Assembly: GCA_000155435.1 (NCBI GenBank)
Contig: DS990260.1
Span: forward strand, 2,098,954 to 2,162,953
Reading direction: 5' to 3'
DNA: 64,000 nt
DNA from: Clostridiales bacterium 1_7_47FAA
Lineage (GTDB): Bacteria; Bacillota; Clostridia; Lachnospirales; Lachnospiraceae
Shown here: one piece after another, positions 45,350 to 54,659 of the stretch
How positions within the stretch are numbered: the stretch's first letter is position 1
Layout of the letters: every line of letters starts with the position of its first letter
Notes under the pieces: generated by a model
Seen by the model: only the letters and a program-made list of their open reading frames with translations
The model's database searches: none
What the model was told of the DNA's origin: nothing
Translations under genes and position numbers: made by a program

Positions 45350-46199
45350 CCAGGATACGGCCATTGGCAAAGGTTTCGCTTCTGCACATCCTGACCATCC
45401 CATCTTCCATCCTGTAAACATTAAAACCATACTTTTCCTGGAAACGCACCTGTCCCCCGCCCATGTCATCCCCGCAAAAGGACAGGCTGTCCGCTACATG
45501 GCAGGGACGCCCCGCCGCCTGGCCCGCATGATGATGGTGGGTGTGGCCGCAGAGGATCAAGCAGACCCCGCTGTTCCCAATCAGCGACAACAGCTTCCCG
45601 CTTTCAGGCAGGGGCGGGATCTGTCCCTGTTCAGGCAGCAGATGATGATGGGTCACCAGTATGGACGGATTCCTACCCACTGCATCCAAAGCCCGCTCAA
45701 GCCACGCCGCCTGCCTGTCATCCATACGGCCGTCCGGCACTCCCTGGACCGAGGTGTCAAAGGCAATCACGGCCGTGCCGCCCACCCAACGGATTGTATT
45801 GTATGGGGCAGAACCCATTTCCTCCAGCCATCCTTCCCGGAAACTCCTTTTATTATCGTGGTTCCCCAGTGTCACCACCAGTGGGATATCCCCTACCCTC
45901 TCCCGTATATGATGTTTCAGGCACCGGTAATCCTCCGCCGTCCCATCCTCAGTCAAATCCCCGGTGATGACCACAAGGTCGATTGTTTTCCAGTCCCGTG
46001 CCGCCCTGTCCAGACAGTCATCCAGAAAAACCAGGGGATTCTGCATGGCGGACAGCATGGCCTGATATCCGTCCGGCCCGGCCAACCGGCCCCCACTTTC
46101 ATGTTGCTTATCTTCACCGTCCGCCCGGCCCCTGTCCGCCTCTTTCCGGCGGCCCAATTCCCTCCGGTAATGGATGTCCGACAGATGTAAAATGTACAT
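45333..46199 (-). CDS. Calcineurin-like metallophosphoesterase
   Basis: A 288-residue metal-dependent phosphoesterase with all five motifs: LHLSDIHYR, ITGDLTEDG, LGNHDNK, VTHHHLLP and LCGHTHHHH. A poorly conserved polar insert (about residues 15-45) separates motifs I and II. No signal peptide, so cytosolic. It is 17 nt after the second phnE-like gene, suggesting it processes the imported phosphorus compound. A degenerate copy of its C-terminal part exists at 59147-59392. Confidence 0.88.
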   Translation of the reverse strand: MYILHLSDIHYRRELGRRKEADRGRADGEDKQHESGGRLAGPDGYQAMLSAMQNPLVFLDDCLDRAARDWKTIDLVVITGDLTEDGTAEDYRCLKHHIRERVGDIPLVVTLGNHDNKRSFREGWLEEMGSAPYNTIRWVGGTAVIAFDTSVQGVPDGRMDDRQAAWLERALDAVGRNPSILVTHHHLLPEQGQIPPLPESGKLLSLIGNSGVCLILCGHTHHHHAGQAAGRPCHVADSLSFCGDDMGGGQVRFQEKYGFNVYRMEDGMVRMCRSETFANGRILGTLTF

Positions 46200-46216
46200 T
46201 TCCTATAACCTTCCTT

Positions 46217-46999
46217 TTATTTCAGCTTCTTGCGGATAAATCCGGCCAGGCTGTCAATGGCAAACACTGCCACAACCACGCCTATAAGTATGACACTCAC
46301 CTTATCCCAGTTCCTGGCCTGGATGGCAAATACCAGCGGCGCCCCAATGCCTCCCGCCCCCACCAGTCCCAGGGTGGAAGCGCTTCTCACCGCAATCTCA
46401 AAATGGTTCAGGGAAAGGGAGCTGTATATGGGCATCAGCTGCGGTATCCTTGCAAAGAACATGGTCTGCCAGAACCCGGCGCCCACAGCGGTCATGGCTT
46501 CCACCGGACTTTCCTCCATGGCCTCCATCTCCTCCGTGTACAGCTTGCCCAGCATCCCGATCTGATGGACGCCAATGGCCAGCACGCCTGCAAACGGCCC
46601 CGGTCCCACCATCTTCACAAAGATGATGGCATAGACCAGTTCAGGAAATGCCCTCAGCACATTGCAGACAGACTTTCCCGCCTTGGATACCCACGGGCAG
46701 GAGCGCCATAAATTGGCGGAGCTTAAAAGCGTGATAGGCAGGGCCAGGACCGTTGCGATGGCCGTGCCTAAAAAGGCAATTCCCAGTGTCAGCAGCAGAA
46801 GGCTTAATAAATCCTCCCCGCTTCCGTCATAAACATATGCCCAGGCCGGTCTTGCCAGCCCCCGGAACACATCCCCTGCCATGGAAGGGGAGAAATACGC
46901 CAGGCCCGAATAATCAATGCCAGCCGCAGAATAAACCAGGACTGCCAGCACCACCGCGGCAATCATCCACTGTTTCCTTGTCCTCTTATCTGTCATCAT
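46217..46999 (-). CDS. phnE: Phosphonate-type ABC transporter permease (PhnE-like, second copy)
   Basis: A 260-residue permease with six or so membrane segments. FLGTAIATVLALPITLL and NVLRAFPELVYAIIFV are typical of PhnE, as is GAGGIGAPLVFA near the C-terminus. Starts at ATG 46999, overlapping the first permease gene by 4 nt. Together the two permeases form the channel of a phosphonate/phosphite-type importer. Confidence 0.9.
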   Translation of the reverse strand: MMTDKRTRKQWMIAAVVLAVLVYSAAGIDYSGLAYFSPSMAGDVFRGLARPAWAYVYDGSGEDLLSLLLLTLGIAFLGTAIATVLALPITLLSSANLWRSCPWVSKAGKSVCNVLRAFPELVYAIIFVKMVGPGPFAGVLAIGVHQIGMLGKLYTEEMEAMEESPVEAMTAVGAGFWQTMFFARIPQLMPIYSSLSLNHFEIAVRSASTLGLVGAGGIGAPLVFAIQARNWDKVSVILIGVVVAVFAIDSLAGFIRKKLK

Positions 47000-47775
47000 G
47001 CCAGCCTCCTTCTGATTGCTTCGCTGAGGCCGTCCACTGCCGCCACCACCACAAGGATCAGGAGAATGATGATGGACACCCGGTCATACTGGAGCAGGGC
47101 CAGGGATGAATTGAGGATGATCCCGATTCCTCCGGCCCCCACATAGCCCAGCACCGCGGAGGCCCGCACATTCACTTCCAGGGCATAAAAGGTATAGCCC
47201 GCCACCTGGCTCATGATCTGGGGCGCCACGGACCAGAACGCAACCTGCACCTTATTGGCGCCCACGGACACCGCCGCCTCAACAGGCCCCTCGTCAATGG
47301 CTTCAATGGCCTCATACACCAGCTGTGACACTAGGCCGAAGGTGAACACGGCAATGGTCATGACACCGGTAAATTCCCCGATTCCCACAATGGCAACCAT
47401 CAGCGCCGCCAGCAGCAGGTTGGGTATGGTGCGCACGATATCCAGGAAAAACCGGATGGCTGAGGTGACCACGCGGTTTCCTGTCACCACCGTGGTTCCC
47501 AGGAATGCCACCGGCACCGCAAACAGCACCCCAAGGGCTGTCCCCACCACCGACATCTGAAGGGTGGAAATCATAGGGCCTATAAGTCTGGGAATATATG
47601 TAAAATCCGGTCTCAGGAAACGCGACAGGAATCCCGACATCTGCTCCAGGTTCCCAAACACGTCCAGGATATCCGCTTCCGTAACAGCCGCGCTTGCAGC
47701 AACGCACAGACCGATGACAAGCGCGATGAACAGATGCTTATACCAGTTAAAATGAATGGTATCTTTAAGCTTCAT
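46996..47775 (-). CDS. phnE: Phosphonate-type ABC transporter permease (PhnE-like, first copy)
   Basis: A 259-residue permease. [36 protein letters not shown] and [14 protein letters not shown] are family strings. It overlaps phnC by 11 nt and the next permease by 4 nt, so the cluster is tightly coupled. Tandem, non-identical PhnE permeases are common in Firmicutes. Confidence 0.9.
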   Translation of the reverse strand: MKLKDTIHFNWYKHLFIALVIGLCVAASAAVTEADILDVFGNLEQMSGFLSRFLRPDFTYIPRLIGPMISTLQMSVVGTALGVLFAVPVAFLGTTVVTGNRVVTSAIRFFLDIVRTIPNLLLAALMVAIVGIGEFTGVMTIAVFTFGLVSQLVYEAIEAIDEGPVEAAVSVGANKVQVAFWSVAPQIMSQVAGYTFYALEVNVRASAVLGYVGAGGIGIILNSSLALLQYDRVSIIILLILVVVAAVDGLSEAIRRRLA

Positions 47776-48538
47776 CGCCAGCCCCTTCCTTTTCTTTTCC
47801 GATATCCCTGCCGTAAATCCGTTTCAGTTCCCCTGCCGTCAGCTCCTCCGGCGTCCCGTCAAAAATCACCCGTCCTCCCTGAAAGCCCAGTATCCTCCCT
47901 GCAAACTCCTTTGCCAGTTCCACGGAGTGGATGTTGATGATGACCGTCTTATTCATATTCCGGTTAATCTGCCTCAGGTCTTCCAGGATCTTCCTGGTGG
48001 TCACCGGGTCCAGGGATGCCACCGGCTCGTCGGCAAGGATGATATCCGCCTGCTGGACCAGGGTCCTGGCAATGGATACCCGCTGCTGCTGTCCGCCGGA
48101 AAGCTCATCGCTTCTGGAGTGGAGCTTGTCCAACAGCCCCACCTTTTCCAAAGCCTCGCTGGCCAGCCGATAATCTTCCTTGGAAAATATCCCCAGAATG
48201 CTTTTCCAGGTGGGGTAATATCCCAGGCGGCCTGAAAGGACATTCTTCTGCACCGTGCTCCGTTTGACCAGGTTAAATGTCTGGGATATCATTCCGATAT
48301 GGCGGCGGATGACCCTGAGCTGCTTCTTACCGGCACCGGTCACCGAAACACCGTTAATACGGATATCCCCTTCCGTGATATCGTGGAGACGGTTGATGGC
48401 CCGCAAGAAGGTGCTCTTACCTGCACCGCTGAGGCCGATGACAGCCACAAACTCGCCGTCCCCAATGGTTAAGTCCACCTGGTCCAATCCCTTTACCCCA
48501 TTGCCGTAAGTCTTGGATACATGCTCAAATGTAATCAT
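47765..48538 (-). CDS. phnC: Phosphonate-type ABC transporter ATP-binding protein
   Basis: A 257-residue ATPase: Walker [10 protein letters not shown], signature [18 protein letters not shown], Walker [15 protein letters not shown]-loop [10 protein letters not shown] chose the ATG at 48538 ([14 protein letters not shown]), preceded by AAAGGG, over the open extension to 48559. Specificity for phosphonate cannot be told from the ATPase alone. Confidence 0.92.
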   Translation of the reverse strand: MITFEHVSKTYGNGVKGLDQVDLTIGDGEFVAVIGLSGAGKSTFLRAINRLHDITEGDIRINGVSVTGAGKKQLRVIRRHIGMISQTFNLVKRSTVQKNVLSGRLGYYPTWKSILGIFSKEDYRLASEALEKVGLLDKLHSRSDELSGGQQQRVSIARTLVQQADIILADEPVASLDPVTTRKILEDLRQINRNMNKTVIINIHSVELAKEFAGRILGFQGGRVIFDGTPEELTAGELKRIYGRDIGKEKEGAGDEA

Positions 48539-48561
48539 GACGCGTCCCTTTCCAGCCAATC

Positions 48562-49476
48562 CTACTCAGCTGCCTTTGCCGTATAGTCCTTTACCGTATC
48601 GTAAACGGAATCATCCGCTTCCTCATACCCCTTGTGGTTCCACAAAGACATGGCCTCCTGGCCCGCCTCATCATCCTTCATGTTCAGGAACACTTCCTTG
48701 ACCTTTGCCTTTAACTCCGGTTCCATCCCTGTCCGGACCGCAATGGCGTCATTGGGAATGTCCCCCTCCGTGAGGTAGAGCACCCTCAGGTCCTTAAGCA
48801 GGTCCTGGTCTGAGAACTTGGACGCAAACACGTTCCTGGCTCCCTCAAATACAAAACATGCATCCTGCTGTCCGCTTAACACGGCCGTCATCTCGCTTGG
48901 GATATCGTTGACCGTGGTCAGGGTGCAGTCCTTGGCCGGATCCATACCCAGGTCCTTCATCTCCGCAACCGGATAGATATAGCCGCTGGCTGAATTAGGG
49001 CTTAATGTGGCAATCCTTTTACCCTTTAAATCCTCCAGCGTCTGAAGGTCGCTGTCTGCCCTGACAAGCACCTCACCCTTAAATGTGCCGCTGAGCTTCC
49101 CCTCCTCAGGAAGACCTGTCTCATGGTTGTAAGCGCCAAGCTGTGAAGTGAGGATTGCTTCTGCCGCCTTCTGGTCCCTTGCCTGCACATATGCGGCAGG
49201 AGGCATGATCCCGATATCCACTTTTCCCGAAGCCATGGCTTCCACAATGGTGGAGTAATCCGTTGCCAGCGTCACATTTACCTTGCATCCCAGTTTCCCG
49301 GACAGGTATTGTGCGAATGGCTTTGCCTTCGCCTCCATGGAACCGTCGTTATTCGTTGGCACGAACTGGACGTTCAGCTCCTTTGCGTCTGCCGACGCCT
49401 CCTTTTTACCACATCCCGCCAATGCCAGCAGGCTTAACCCCAGTGCTGCCATACAGACCACAACCTTCTTTTTCAT
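48562..49476 (-). CDS. phnD: Phosphonate/phosphite-type substrate-binding lipoprotein
   Basis: A 304-residue PhnD-family binding protein. Lipoprotein signal [22 protein letters not shown]; family strings [29 protein letters not shown] and [12 protein letters not shown]. The ATG at 49476 follows AAAGGAG. Members bind phosphonates, phosphite or related anions. It is the first gene of phnDCEE-metallophosphoesterase-PHP, transcribed from 49541-49568 and divergent from a Crp/Fnr regulator. Confidence 0.92.
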   Translation of the reverse strand: MKKKVVVCMAALGLSLLALAGCGKKEASADAKELNVQFVPTNNDGSMEAKAKPFAQYLSGKLGCKVNVTLATDYSTIVEAMASGKVDIGIMPPAAYVQARDQKAAEAILTSQLGAYNHETGLPEEGKLSGTFKGEVLVRADSDLQTLEDLKGKRIATLSPNSASGYIYPVAEMKDLGMDPAKDCTLTTVNDIPSEMTAVLSGQQDACFVFEGARNVFASKFSDQDLLKDLRVLYLTEGDIPNDAIAVRTGMEPELKAKVKEVFLNMKDDEAGQEAMSLWNHKGYEEADDSVYDTVKDYTAKAAE

Positions 49477-49540
49477 GTCCCTGTTTCTCCTTTCGATGAT
49501 ACCGCTGTTTTCTTTGTCTGTTTCAATGTAGTTCACAGCA

Positions 49541-49568
49541 AGTATATCAGACTGTCTCAGGAACGCAA
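49541..49568 (-). promoter_or_regulatory. Promoter of the phn-type operon
   Basis: Minus-strand TTGCGT (49563-49568), 16-nt spacer, TATACT (49541-49546). Predicted start near 49534. A weak -35 box is in keeping with the need for an activator. Confidence 0.6.
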
Positions 49569-49588
49569 AATGACCTATGTCACATTTT
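49567..49588. promoter_or_regulatory. Crp/Fnr-type binding site candidate
   Basis: TGAC-CTAT-GTCA (49571-49582) is a perfect palindrome with 4-nt spacer, flanked by AAAA on one side and TTTT two bases further on the other. Centre at 49576.5, about 42 nt upstream of the predicted phnD start, the classical class II activator position. Confidence 0.6.
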
Positions 49589-49642
49589 GTACAATGTTTA
49601 CCTGCATTTTACCCCAATTTTCCAAAAAACGCCTTCCCGCTC

Positions 49643-49671
49643 TTGCGGCAGGCCCCGGCGTTGACTATAAT
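49643..49671 (+). promoter_or_regulatory. Promoter of the Crp/Fnr-type regulator
   Basis: TTGCGG (49643-49648), 17-nt spacer, TATAAT (49666-49671), about 40 nt upstream of the ATG. Confidence 0.65.
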
Positions 49672-49710
49672 GGGGGAAGCAGGACATGAAACGAAAGGGG
49701 GAGGACAGAC

Positions 49711-50397
49711 ATGAAACGGGACCACGATGAGAAAAAACTGCATTCCTATATCCGGGACAACCATCTTGAGACATATATGTCTGCCGATATTTTCTCCATC
49801 TCGGAGCTGCTCCTGTTTGACAAGAACGAATACCTGGTGGAAGCCGGATACCCGGCCGACTACCTGTGCTTCCTTGTGAACGGCGAGGTCATCATTTCCG
49901 CCTGCTCCACCAATGATAAGAGCACCTGTATCAGCTACTGCCACCAGTTCACCATTATCGGCGAGGCAGCATCCCTCTGGCAGATGGCGCCCTGCCGCAG
50001 CGTAAGGGCCATGACCCGTTGCACCTGCATCGGCATCAACCTGACAAAGTACCGTCAGCTTCTGCTCAATGACCTGCTGTTCCTCCAGAATATATGCCAG
50101 ATCCTCACCTGCAAGCTGAACACGGAAAACGAACTTTCCCAGACCTTGTCCGACCCGCTGGAGGTACGGCTCTCCCGCTTTATCCTGGAATACTCCATCG
50201 GCCAGATGTTCACCTTCCAGCTGACCAACTGTGCGGATATCCTCAACACCAGCTACCGCCATCTCTTACGGATGTTAAAATGCTTCTGCGCCATGGGGAT
50301 CTTAAAGAAGGCCAGGAACTGCTATGTCATCATGGACGGGACTCGGCTGGGGGAGATTGCGAACGGGACACTGGTCATAGGTAATCCCCAGCCTTAA
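49711..50397 (+). CDS. Crp/Fnr-family transcriptional regulator (YeiL-like)
   Basis: A 228-residue regulator with a cyclic-nucleotide-binding-type beta-roll (EAGYPADYLCFLVNGEVIIS ... IIGEAASLWQ) and a C-terminal winged helix (FQLTNCADILNTSYRHLLRMLK). The canonical cAMP phosphate-binding RS pair is not evident, so the signal is probably something else. Several Cys residues occur in the sensor half (in LCF, SAC, STC, SYC, PCR and RCTC), leaving a redox or metal sensor possible. Divergent from the phn-type operon, which it probably controls. GAAAGGGGGAGG precedes the ATG. Confidence 0.86.
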   Translation: MKRDHDEKKLHSYIRDNHLETYMSADIFSISELLLFDKNEYLVEAGYPADYLCFLVNGEVIISACSTNDKSTCISYCHQFTIIGEAASLWQMAPCRSVRAMTRCTCIGINLTKYRQLLLNDLLFLQNICQILTCKLNTENELSQTLSDPLEVRLSRFILEYSIGQMFTFQLTNCADILNTSYRHLLRMLKCFCAMGILKKARNCYVIMDGTRLGEIANGTLVIGNPQP

Positions 50398-50432
50398 AAG
50401 GCGGGAATGGGGATTCAAAAACGCCCTGACAT

Positions 50433-50471
50433 AAAAAAGGCCTCCGGCGCGCCGCCCTGTCCGGGCGGTCT
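50433..50471 (-). terminator. Probable terminator of the larA-type operon
   Basis: On the minus strand AGACC-gc-CCG pairs with CGG-a-GGCCT across a loop containing CCGCCC/GGGCGG, followed by TTTTTT (complement of 50433-50438). It is 200 nt beyond the larA-like stop. The stretch 50472-50675 shows nothing else I can interpret. Confidence 0.45.
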
Positions 50472-50675
50472 GCGTAGATGAAATAAGCAGACAGTTAATA
50501 AAAGAGACACGTCCCTCCCCGCCTGGGAACAACCGCAAAAACAGACCATGAATACTGGCGGTGTGGAGTGGCCAATCTGTTTATGATGTTTGAGCCCTTA
50601 ACTGGCCAGCGTCAATAATTCCGTTTTCCCCCGCTGAGGAATTGGATGCCATTCTTTGAATACATTTTACCTTGT

Positions 50676-51947
50676 TTACTGTTTGTTTCCCTCTGCCTTC
50701 CATAAACCAATGGCCGGCGATTTTATAAAATAGAATTCTTCCCCGTTTCCCGATGTGTAATATCCCTCGCTTTTATCTTCAGGATGAAACAGCTTAAGAG
50801 CATGGTCCAGGGGCATCCATCCATATCCTGCTTTTCTTACATCCGCCTCCGGCATACATTCCGGATTTGTGGCGTATGTTATATTAAATCTTCCGTCAGA
50901 GGAACCGTGGATCAGATGTGCGCTCACCATTTCCAGATTTTCAAAAACCCCTTGCCCGTACAATTCCATTATTGCCTTGGTGCCGCAGTAACCGTATTGG
51001 CGGATTGCTGCGTCCACTGTCTCATTTTCCCCAAACATCTTCAGGCCCGGTGCTATGACAAGAAGCCATCCTCCATCCGCAATTGCCATCCGCGTCCTGT
51101 ATATTGCCTTATTTCCCACCCATGTGCTTTTGAATTCATCCCGGTCAAGGTATACCACCATTTTCCGGACTTTTTTAGGAAGGCGGGTGATATTGCTCTT
51201 GGCCGCGCGGCAGGCCGCCATCTTAAACAGTTCCCTGCTTCTGCCCATATACAGTCCCTGTAGCTGTGTTTCTCCATGCTGCTGCGCCGTAACCGTCAGG
51301 ATGTATGTGAGCGGAATCTGTGACATCAAACATTCTTCCCCGTAGTCAAAGATTGCCCTCACCGGAGAATCCACATTGCCCAGGATTGTCTCGATGCCGC
51401 AAAGGGCGCCAATCATATGCGATTTATTAATCAGATTTCTTCCGCCCAGGCCCACCAGTATGTTTTTACTGTAATTGGACATTCCTGCCACTTCATGGGG
51501 AACCACCTGGCCAATGGAGATAATCTTATCATATTCCCCTGAAACAAGACGGCGGTCTATCTGAATATCAATATCCCTGTCATATCTTCCGCCCGTTGCC
51601 TGGGATACCGCCTCCCCCGGAATCCTTCCGATATCAACATTATCCCTTCTCCAATCGTGCTCCAAAAAAACATCCTCCGGTACAGGCCCAAAAAATCCAT
51701 GTTTTTCTTCCGCAGTCATCTGCATATGGGTTCCTACTGCAGGCAATATACGCACATTACATTTATCCCGCATCCTTTCATATATATATTGGGTTATCAC
51801 ACCCCCAAAAGAGTGCCCTCTGGTAAAATCAGGGGGCACTAACAATAGATTATGCGGTATTTCTTCGTTCAGCCGTTCTGCCAAAAAATCCTTCCACTGC
51901 TGCTCATTAATGAACCCACCGGATTCTTCTAAATATTGTTTCTCCAT
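50676..51947 (-). CDS. LarA-family nickel-pincer racemase/epimerase
   Basis: A 423-residue member of the lactate racemase LarA (DUF2088) family. These enzymes use a nickel-pincer nucleotide tethered to a Lys to interconvert C2 epimers of 2-hydroxy acids. VPPDFTRGH and VGTHMQMTAEE are family motifs. His151, Lys161 and His177 (in VVPHEVAGMSNYSK ... NKSH) have exactly the spacing of His174, Lys184 and His200 of Lactobacillus LarA, so the cofactor attachment site is intact. It is the last of eight genes in a sugar operon, 6 nt after the RpiB-like gene, so the substrate is more likely an aldonic acid than lactate. Cofactor-making larB, larC and larE are not in the window. Confidence 0.86.
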   Translation of the reverse strand: MEKQYLEESGGFINEQQWKDFLAERLNEEIPHNLLLVPPDFTRGHSFGGVITQYIYERMRDKCNVRILPAVGTHMQMTAEEKHGFFGPVPEDVFLEHDWRRDNVDIGRIPGEAVSQATGGRYDRDIDIQIDRRLVSGEYDKIISIGQVVPHEVAGMSNYSKNILVGLGGRNLINKSHMIGALCGIETILGNVDSPVRAIFDYGEECLMSQIPLTYILTVTAQQHGETQLQGLYMGRSRELFKMAACRAAKSNITRLPKKVRKMVVYLDRDEFKSTWVGNKAIYRTRMAIADGGWLLVIAPGLKMFGENETVDAAIRQYGYCGTKAIMELYGQGVFENLEMVSAHLIHGSSDGRFNITYATNPECMPEADVRKAGYGWMPLDHALKLFHPEDKSEGYYTSGNGEEFYFIKSPAIGLWKAEGNKQ

Positions 51948-51953
51948 ATGTTT

Positions 51954-52604
51954 TCAGACCTTTGCAGGAACCTGGATTTTCAGGATATAATCCGTTATTT
52001 CTGTTACATGGGAATTTTCAAACAGACATTTTCTAAAAGCTTCCCCACTGCAGGATGTCAGCAACACATCGCGGTCCATTGTATTCAGTATCGTCATGAT
52101 ATCCTTATTTACAATGGATTTTACATGATTTAATATTGCAACATTCTGATTCTGTACCTCTTTCTTATCCGGCGGATAACCATTCCCTCGTTCACCGGAC
52201 AGTATATGTTCAAATATATACCGGAGGTTCAGTTCTGCACCCCAGCCAAACCCCTTCGCATATGGCAGGGATATGGCATTTCCATTGTTTATCTGGCAAA
52301 ATAAGTATCCGTCAACCGGTTCACTGACCAATCCGCACACCACCCCCGGATAATTATTCAGCGATATCATAGCACCTTCACCCGTACCGCAGCCCGTAAC
52401 CACAAAATCCACTGCTCCTGAATTTAGCAGCACCGCAGCCATCAGTCCCAAATGAATATAAGTTAAATACGGCTTATCTCCTTCCTTCACCATCCCCACA
52501 TTATAAACACAATGTCCGTATCTGTCAGCAGCAGTCCTTAATTCTCTATATATTACCTCATTTTTAGATGCCTGGCTCCATTCGTTCATTAGCGCAATTT
52601 TCAT
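51954..52604 (-). CDS. RpiB/LacA/LacB-family sugar isomerase
   Basis: A 216-residue protein of the ribose-5-phosphate isomerase B / galactose-6-phosphate isomerase family, longer than RpiB (about 150) with an added C-terminal region. The catalytic Cys-Gly loop is VTGCGTGEGAM; the pattern NNGNAISLPYAKGFGWGAEL corresponds to the family NNANVLxLGxR region. It probably isomerises a sugar or sugar-phosphate intermediate of the operon. It lies between the LacI and LarA-like genes; C-terminal extension function unknown. Confidence 0.8.
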   Translation of the reverse strand: MKIALMNEWSQASKNEVIYRELRTAADRYGHCVYNVGMVKEGDKPYLTYIHLGLMAAVLLNSGAVDFVVTGCGTGEGAMISLNNYPGVVCGLVSEPVDGYLFCQINNGNAISLPYAKGFGWGAELNLRYIFEHILSGERGNGYPPDKKEVQNQNVAILNHVKSIVNKDIMTILNTMDRDVLLTSCSGEAFRKCLFENSHVTEITDYILKIQVPAKV

Positions 52605-52629
52605 TGTTATCCCCTATCCTCTAAATGAC

Positions 52630-53634
52630 TTAGTGTTCCGGCGGACAGCAGGATTTCCGGAATTGGATGAAGCATTTTAATTCCTGCCCTGTTTCCGGTT
52701 CCGGCTTGGACTCCAACAAATACAGCAATATCTGAGCCGCCCTGGTCCCCTTTTCATGACTAGGCTGCCACACAGTGGTAAGCGGCGGAGATACATATTG
52801 TGCGATTTGGGAATCATCAAATCCGACAACCGAAATATCCTTGGGAATCTTAAATCCCAATTCTTCCGCCGCCTTATAAACAGACACGGCAATCATGTCA
52901 TTCGCCCCAAATATGGCCGTAATCTTTTCCGGCATATACATCAGCTTTTTTGCATGGTTTACAGCTTCTTCATCAATGGAGTATTCACATACTTCCAGAT
53001 AGCTTTCCTTAAACTCAATACCGCTGTCAGACAGGGCCTGACGATACCCCCTGACCCGTTCTGAAAAGGCAAGGGACATATTGGCACTAATCATACCTAT
53101 CCTGCTGTGTCCCAAATTAATCAGATATTTAACAACGTCATACGCGAACCTGAAATTGTCAATATCCACATTATGTACCTCATCTTCATCCTTCTTGCGT
53201 TCACCAATCACCACAAATGGAACTTTACTCTGAATCAGTTTGTGATGCAGTACATCGCTTTGGTTGCTCCCCAGAATTAAATATCCATCAACCCTGCGGT
53301 TATAATAAAGTTCCAGGAGATCATCCTGTCCTTCATTCATAATCAGCAGCATTTTATATTTTTTCTGATTTAGCACCTCAGATATACCAAGCAATATTTT
53401 TGAATAAAATGCATTCATAAAAAAATATTCCGGTGTACAGTTGATTAAAATCCCTATTGTTTCCGAGCGTCCCGTGACCATGCTTTGGGCAATTGCATTG
53501 GGTACATATCCAACTGCTGCTTTTCTGACTTTATCTTTTGTAGCTTTGCTGGCATAGCCGCTGTTATTCAGGACTCTGGAAACCGTAGAGATACTGACCC
53601 CTGCTTCCCGTGAAATATCTTCCAATGTTTTCAT
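52630..53634 (-). CDS. LacI-family repressor of the sugar-acid operon
   Basis: A 334-residue LacI/GalR-type regulator with the usual helix-turn-helix (LEDISREAGVSISTVSRVLN) and hinge (YVPNAIAQSM). The segment between them (DKVRKAAVGYVPN) is two or three residues shorter than normal. The effector domain is complete. ATG 53634 (AGGAG 8-9 nt upstream) is preferred over a GTG two codons earlier. It is encoded inside the operon it probably controls; candidate operators are at 58814-58842. Confidence 0.9.
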   Translation of the reverse strand: MKTLEDISREAGVSISTVSRVLNNSGYASKATKDKVRKAAVGYVPNAIAQSMVTGRSETIGILINCTPEYFFMNAFYSKILLGISEVLNQKKYKMLLIMNEGQDDLLELYYNRRVDGYLILGSNQSDVLHHKLIQSKVPFVVIGERKKDEDEVHNVDIDNFRFAYDVVKYLINLGHSRIGMISANMSLAFSERVRGYRQALSDSGIEFKESYLEVCEYSIDEEAVNHAKKLMYMPEKITAIFGANDMIAVSVYKAAEELGFKIPKDISVVGFDDSQIAQYVSPPLTTVWQPSHEKGTRAAQILLYLLESKPEPETGQELKCFIQFRKSCCPPEH

Positions 53635-53724
53635 AGCCACTTCTCCTGTTATTTTTTGATTTGACTATATACCATGAAGATTTCATTTTCAAGGGTTAAA
53701 TGAAGTGTCTATGCCTCTTTTTAA

Positions 53725-54633
53725 CTAGCGCACAAACTCAAAGAAGCCCTCTCTTTTTAGTTCCTTAATCATGGCTTCCTCCACATCTTCTTTCAGCGGC
53801 AGGATTGGCCCTCTGGTCCTTCCGCTGTTAAAACCCATTTCACGTAGAATTGCTTTAATGGCAGGCTGGTTGGCCGGACAGATATATTTCTTTATAATCG
53901 CAATATATTTATCAATCTTCCATTGGACATCCCTGGCTTCTTCATACTTCCCGGCCTGGAAACTGTCATATACATTTGAAAATGCACCTGGCATAATATT
54001 GTAAAAACTTCCTATCCCCCCATCTGCCCCCATCATCAGAGCACAAATCAGCATGGCATCATATCCGATAAATGCTTTTATCCGTCCATTGTCATATGCT
54101 TTTATCTTGCGGAATTCCTCCAGATTTGTATCCGTGAACTTCAATCCGATGATATTAGGTATCTCCATCATTTCAATCATAAATTCACTGCTTATGGAAA
54201 CGCCGGTTAACTGCGGTATATTGTAAATCAAAAACGGAAGCCCGGCCGCCTCTGATATGGCCCGATAGAATTCCTTTATATACTCCCTGCTCATTTTATA
54301 ATAATAAGGTGGGACGGAGGAAATGGCATCAGCACCAATCTCTTTTGCGTGTGCCGCCAATTTAACGGCCGTTTCCGTATCCGATGCTCCTACATGGACA
54401 ATCACAGGCGCACGTCCTTTTACGAGGCTGACCGAAAGCTCCGCTATATGCATCCTGTCCTCAGGACTCATAATCATGGCCTCTCCCGTACTTCCTCCCA
54501 CATAGAACGCATCCAATCCTTTTTCCAGGTGATATTCAACCAACTCCTTTACTCCACTGTCAATAATCCTTCCGTTTTCATCAAAAGGTGTGATAAATGC
54601 TGGCATAACGCCTCCGGTTATAGGCATGTTCAT
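53725..54633 (-). CDS. DapA/NanA-superfamily aldolase
   Basis: A 302-residue class I (Schiff-base) aldolase. It is closer to N-acetylneuraminate lyase than to DapA: FYVGGSTGEAMIM, PFLIYNIPQLTGV, IIGLKFTDTNL (Lys for the Schiff base) and GYDAMLICALMMGADGGIG match NanA positions. It would cleave a 2-keto-3-deoxy sugar acid or sialic acid to pyruvate and an aldehyde. No nanE or nanK genes accompany it, so a non-sialic sugar acid is likely. ATG with GGAGG 7 nt upstream; 26 nt after the dehydrogenase gene. Confidence 0.85.
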   Translation of the reverse strand: MNMPITGGVMPAFITPFDENGRIIDSGVKELVEYHLEKGLDAFYVGGSTGEAMIMSPEDRMHIAELSVSLVKGRAPVIVHVGASDTETAVKLAAHAKEIGADAISSVPPYYYKMSREYIKEFYRAISEAAGLPFLIYNIPQLTGVSISSEFMIEMMEIPNIIGLKFTDTNLEEFRKIKAYDNGRIKAFIGYDAMLICALMMGADGGIGSFYNIMPGAFSNVYDSFQAGKYEEARDVQWKIDKYIAIIKKYICPANQPAIKAILREMGFNSGRTRGPILPLKEDVEEAMIKELKREGFFEFVR

Positions 54634-54659
54634 TCTTTTCCCTCCAAATTTTATCCTAT

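Noticed and set aside
49609-50262. Minus-strand open frame of 217 codons over the Crp/Fnr gene
   Set aside because: The plus-strand protein has a cNMP-type fold and winged helix with a good ribosome site and promoter; the antisense frame has neither.
53725-54633. Calling the aldolase gene dapA (lysine biosynthesis)
   Set aside because: Its motifs (YVGGSTGEA, YNIPQLTGV, GADGGIGS) and operon context fit a catabolic NanA-like aldolase better than dihydrodipicolinate synthase.
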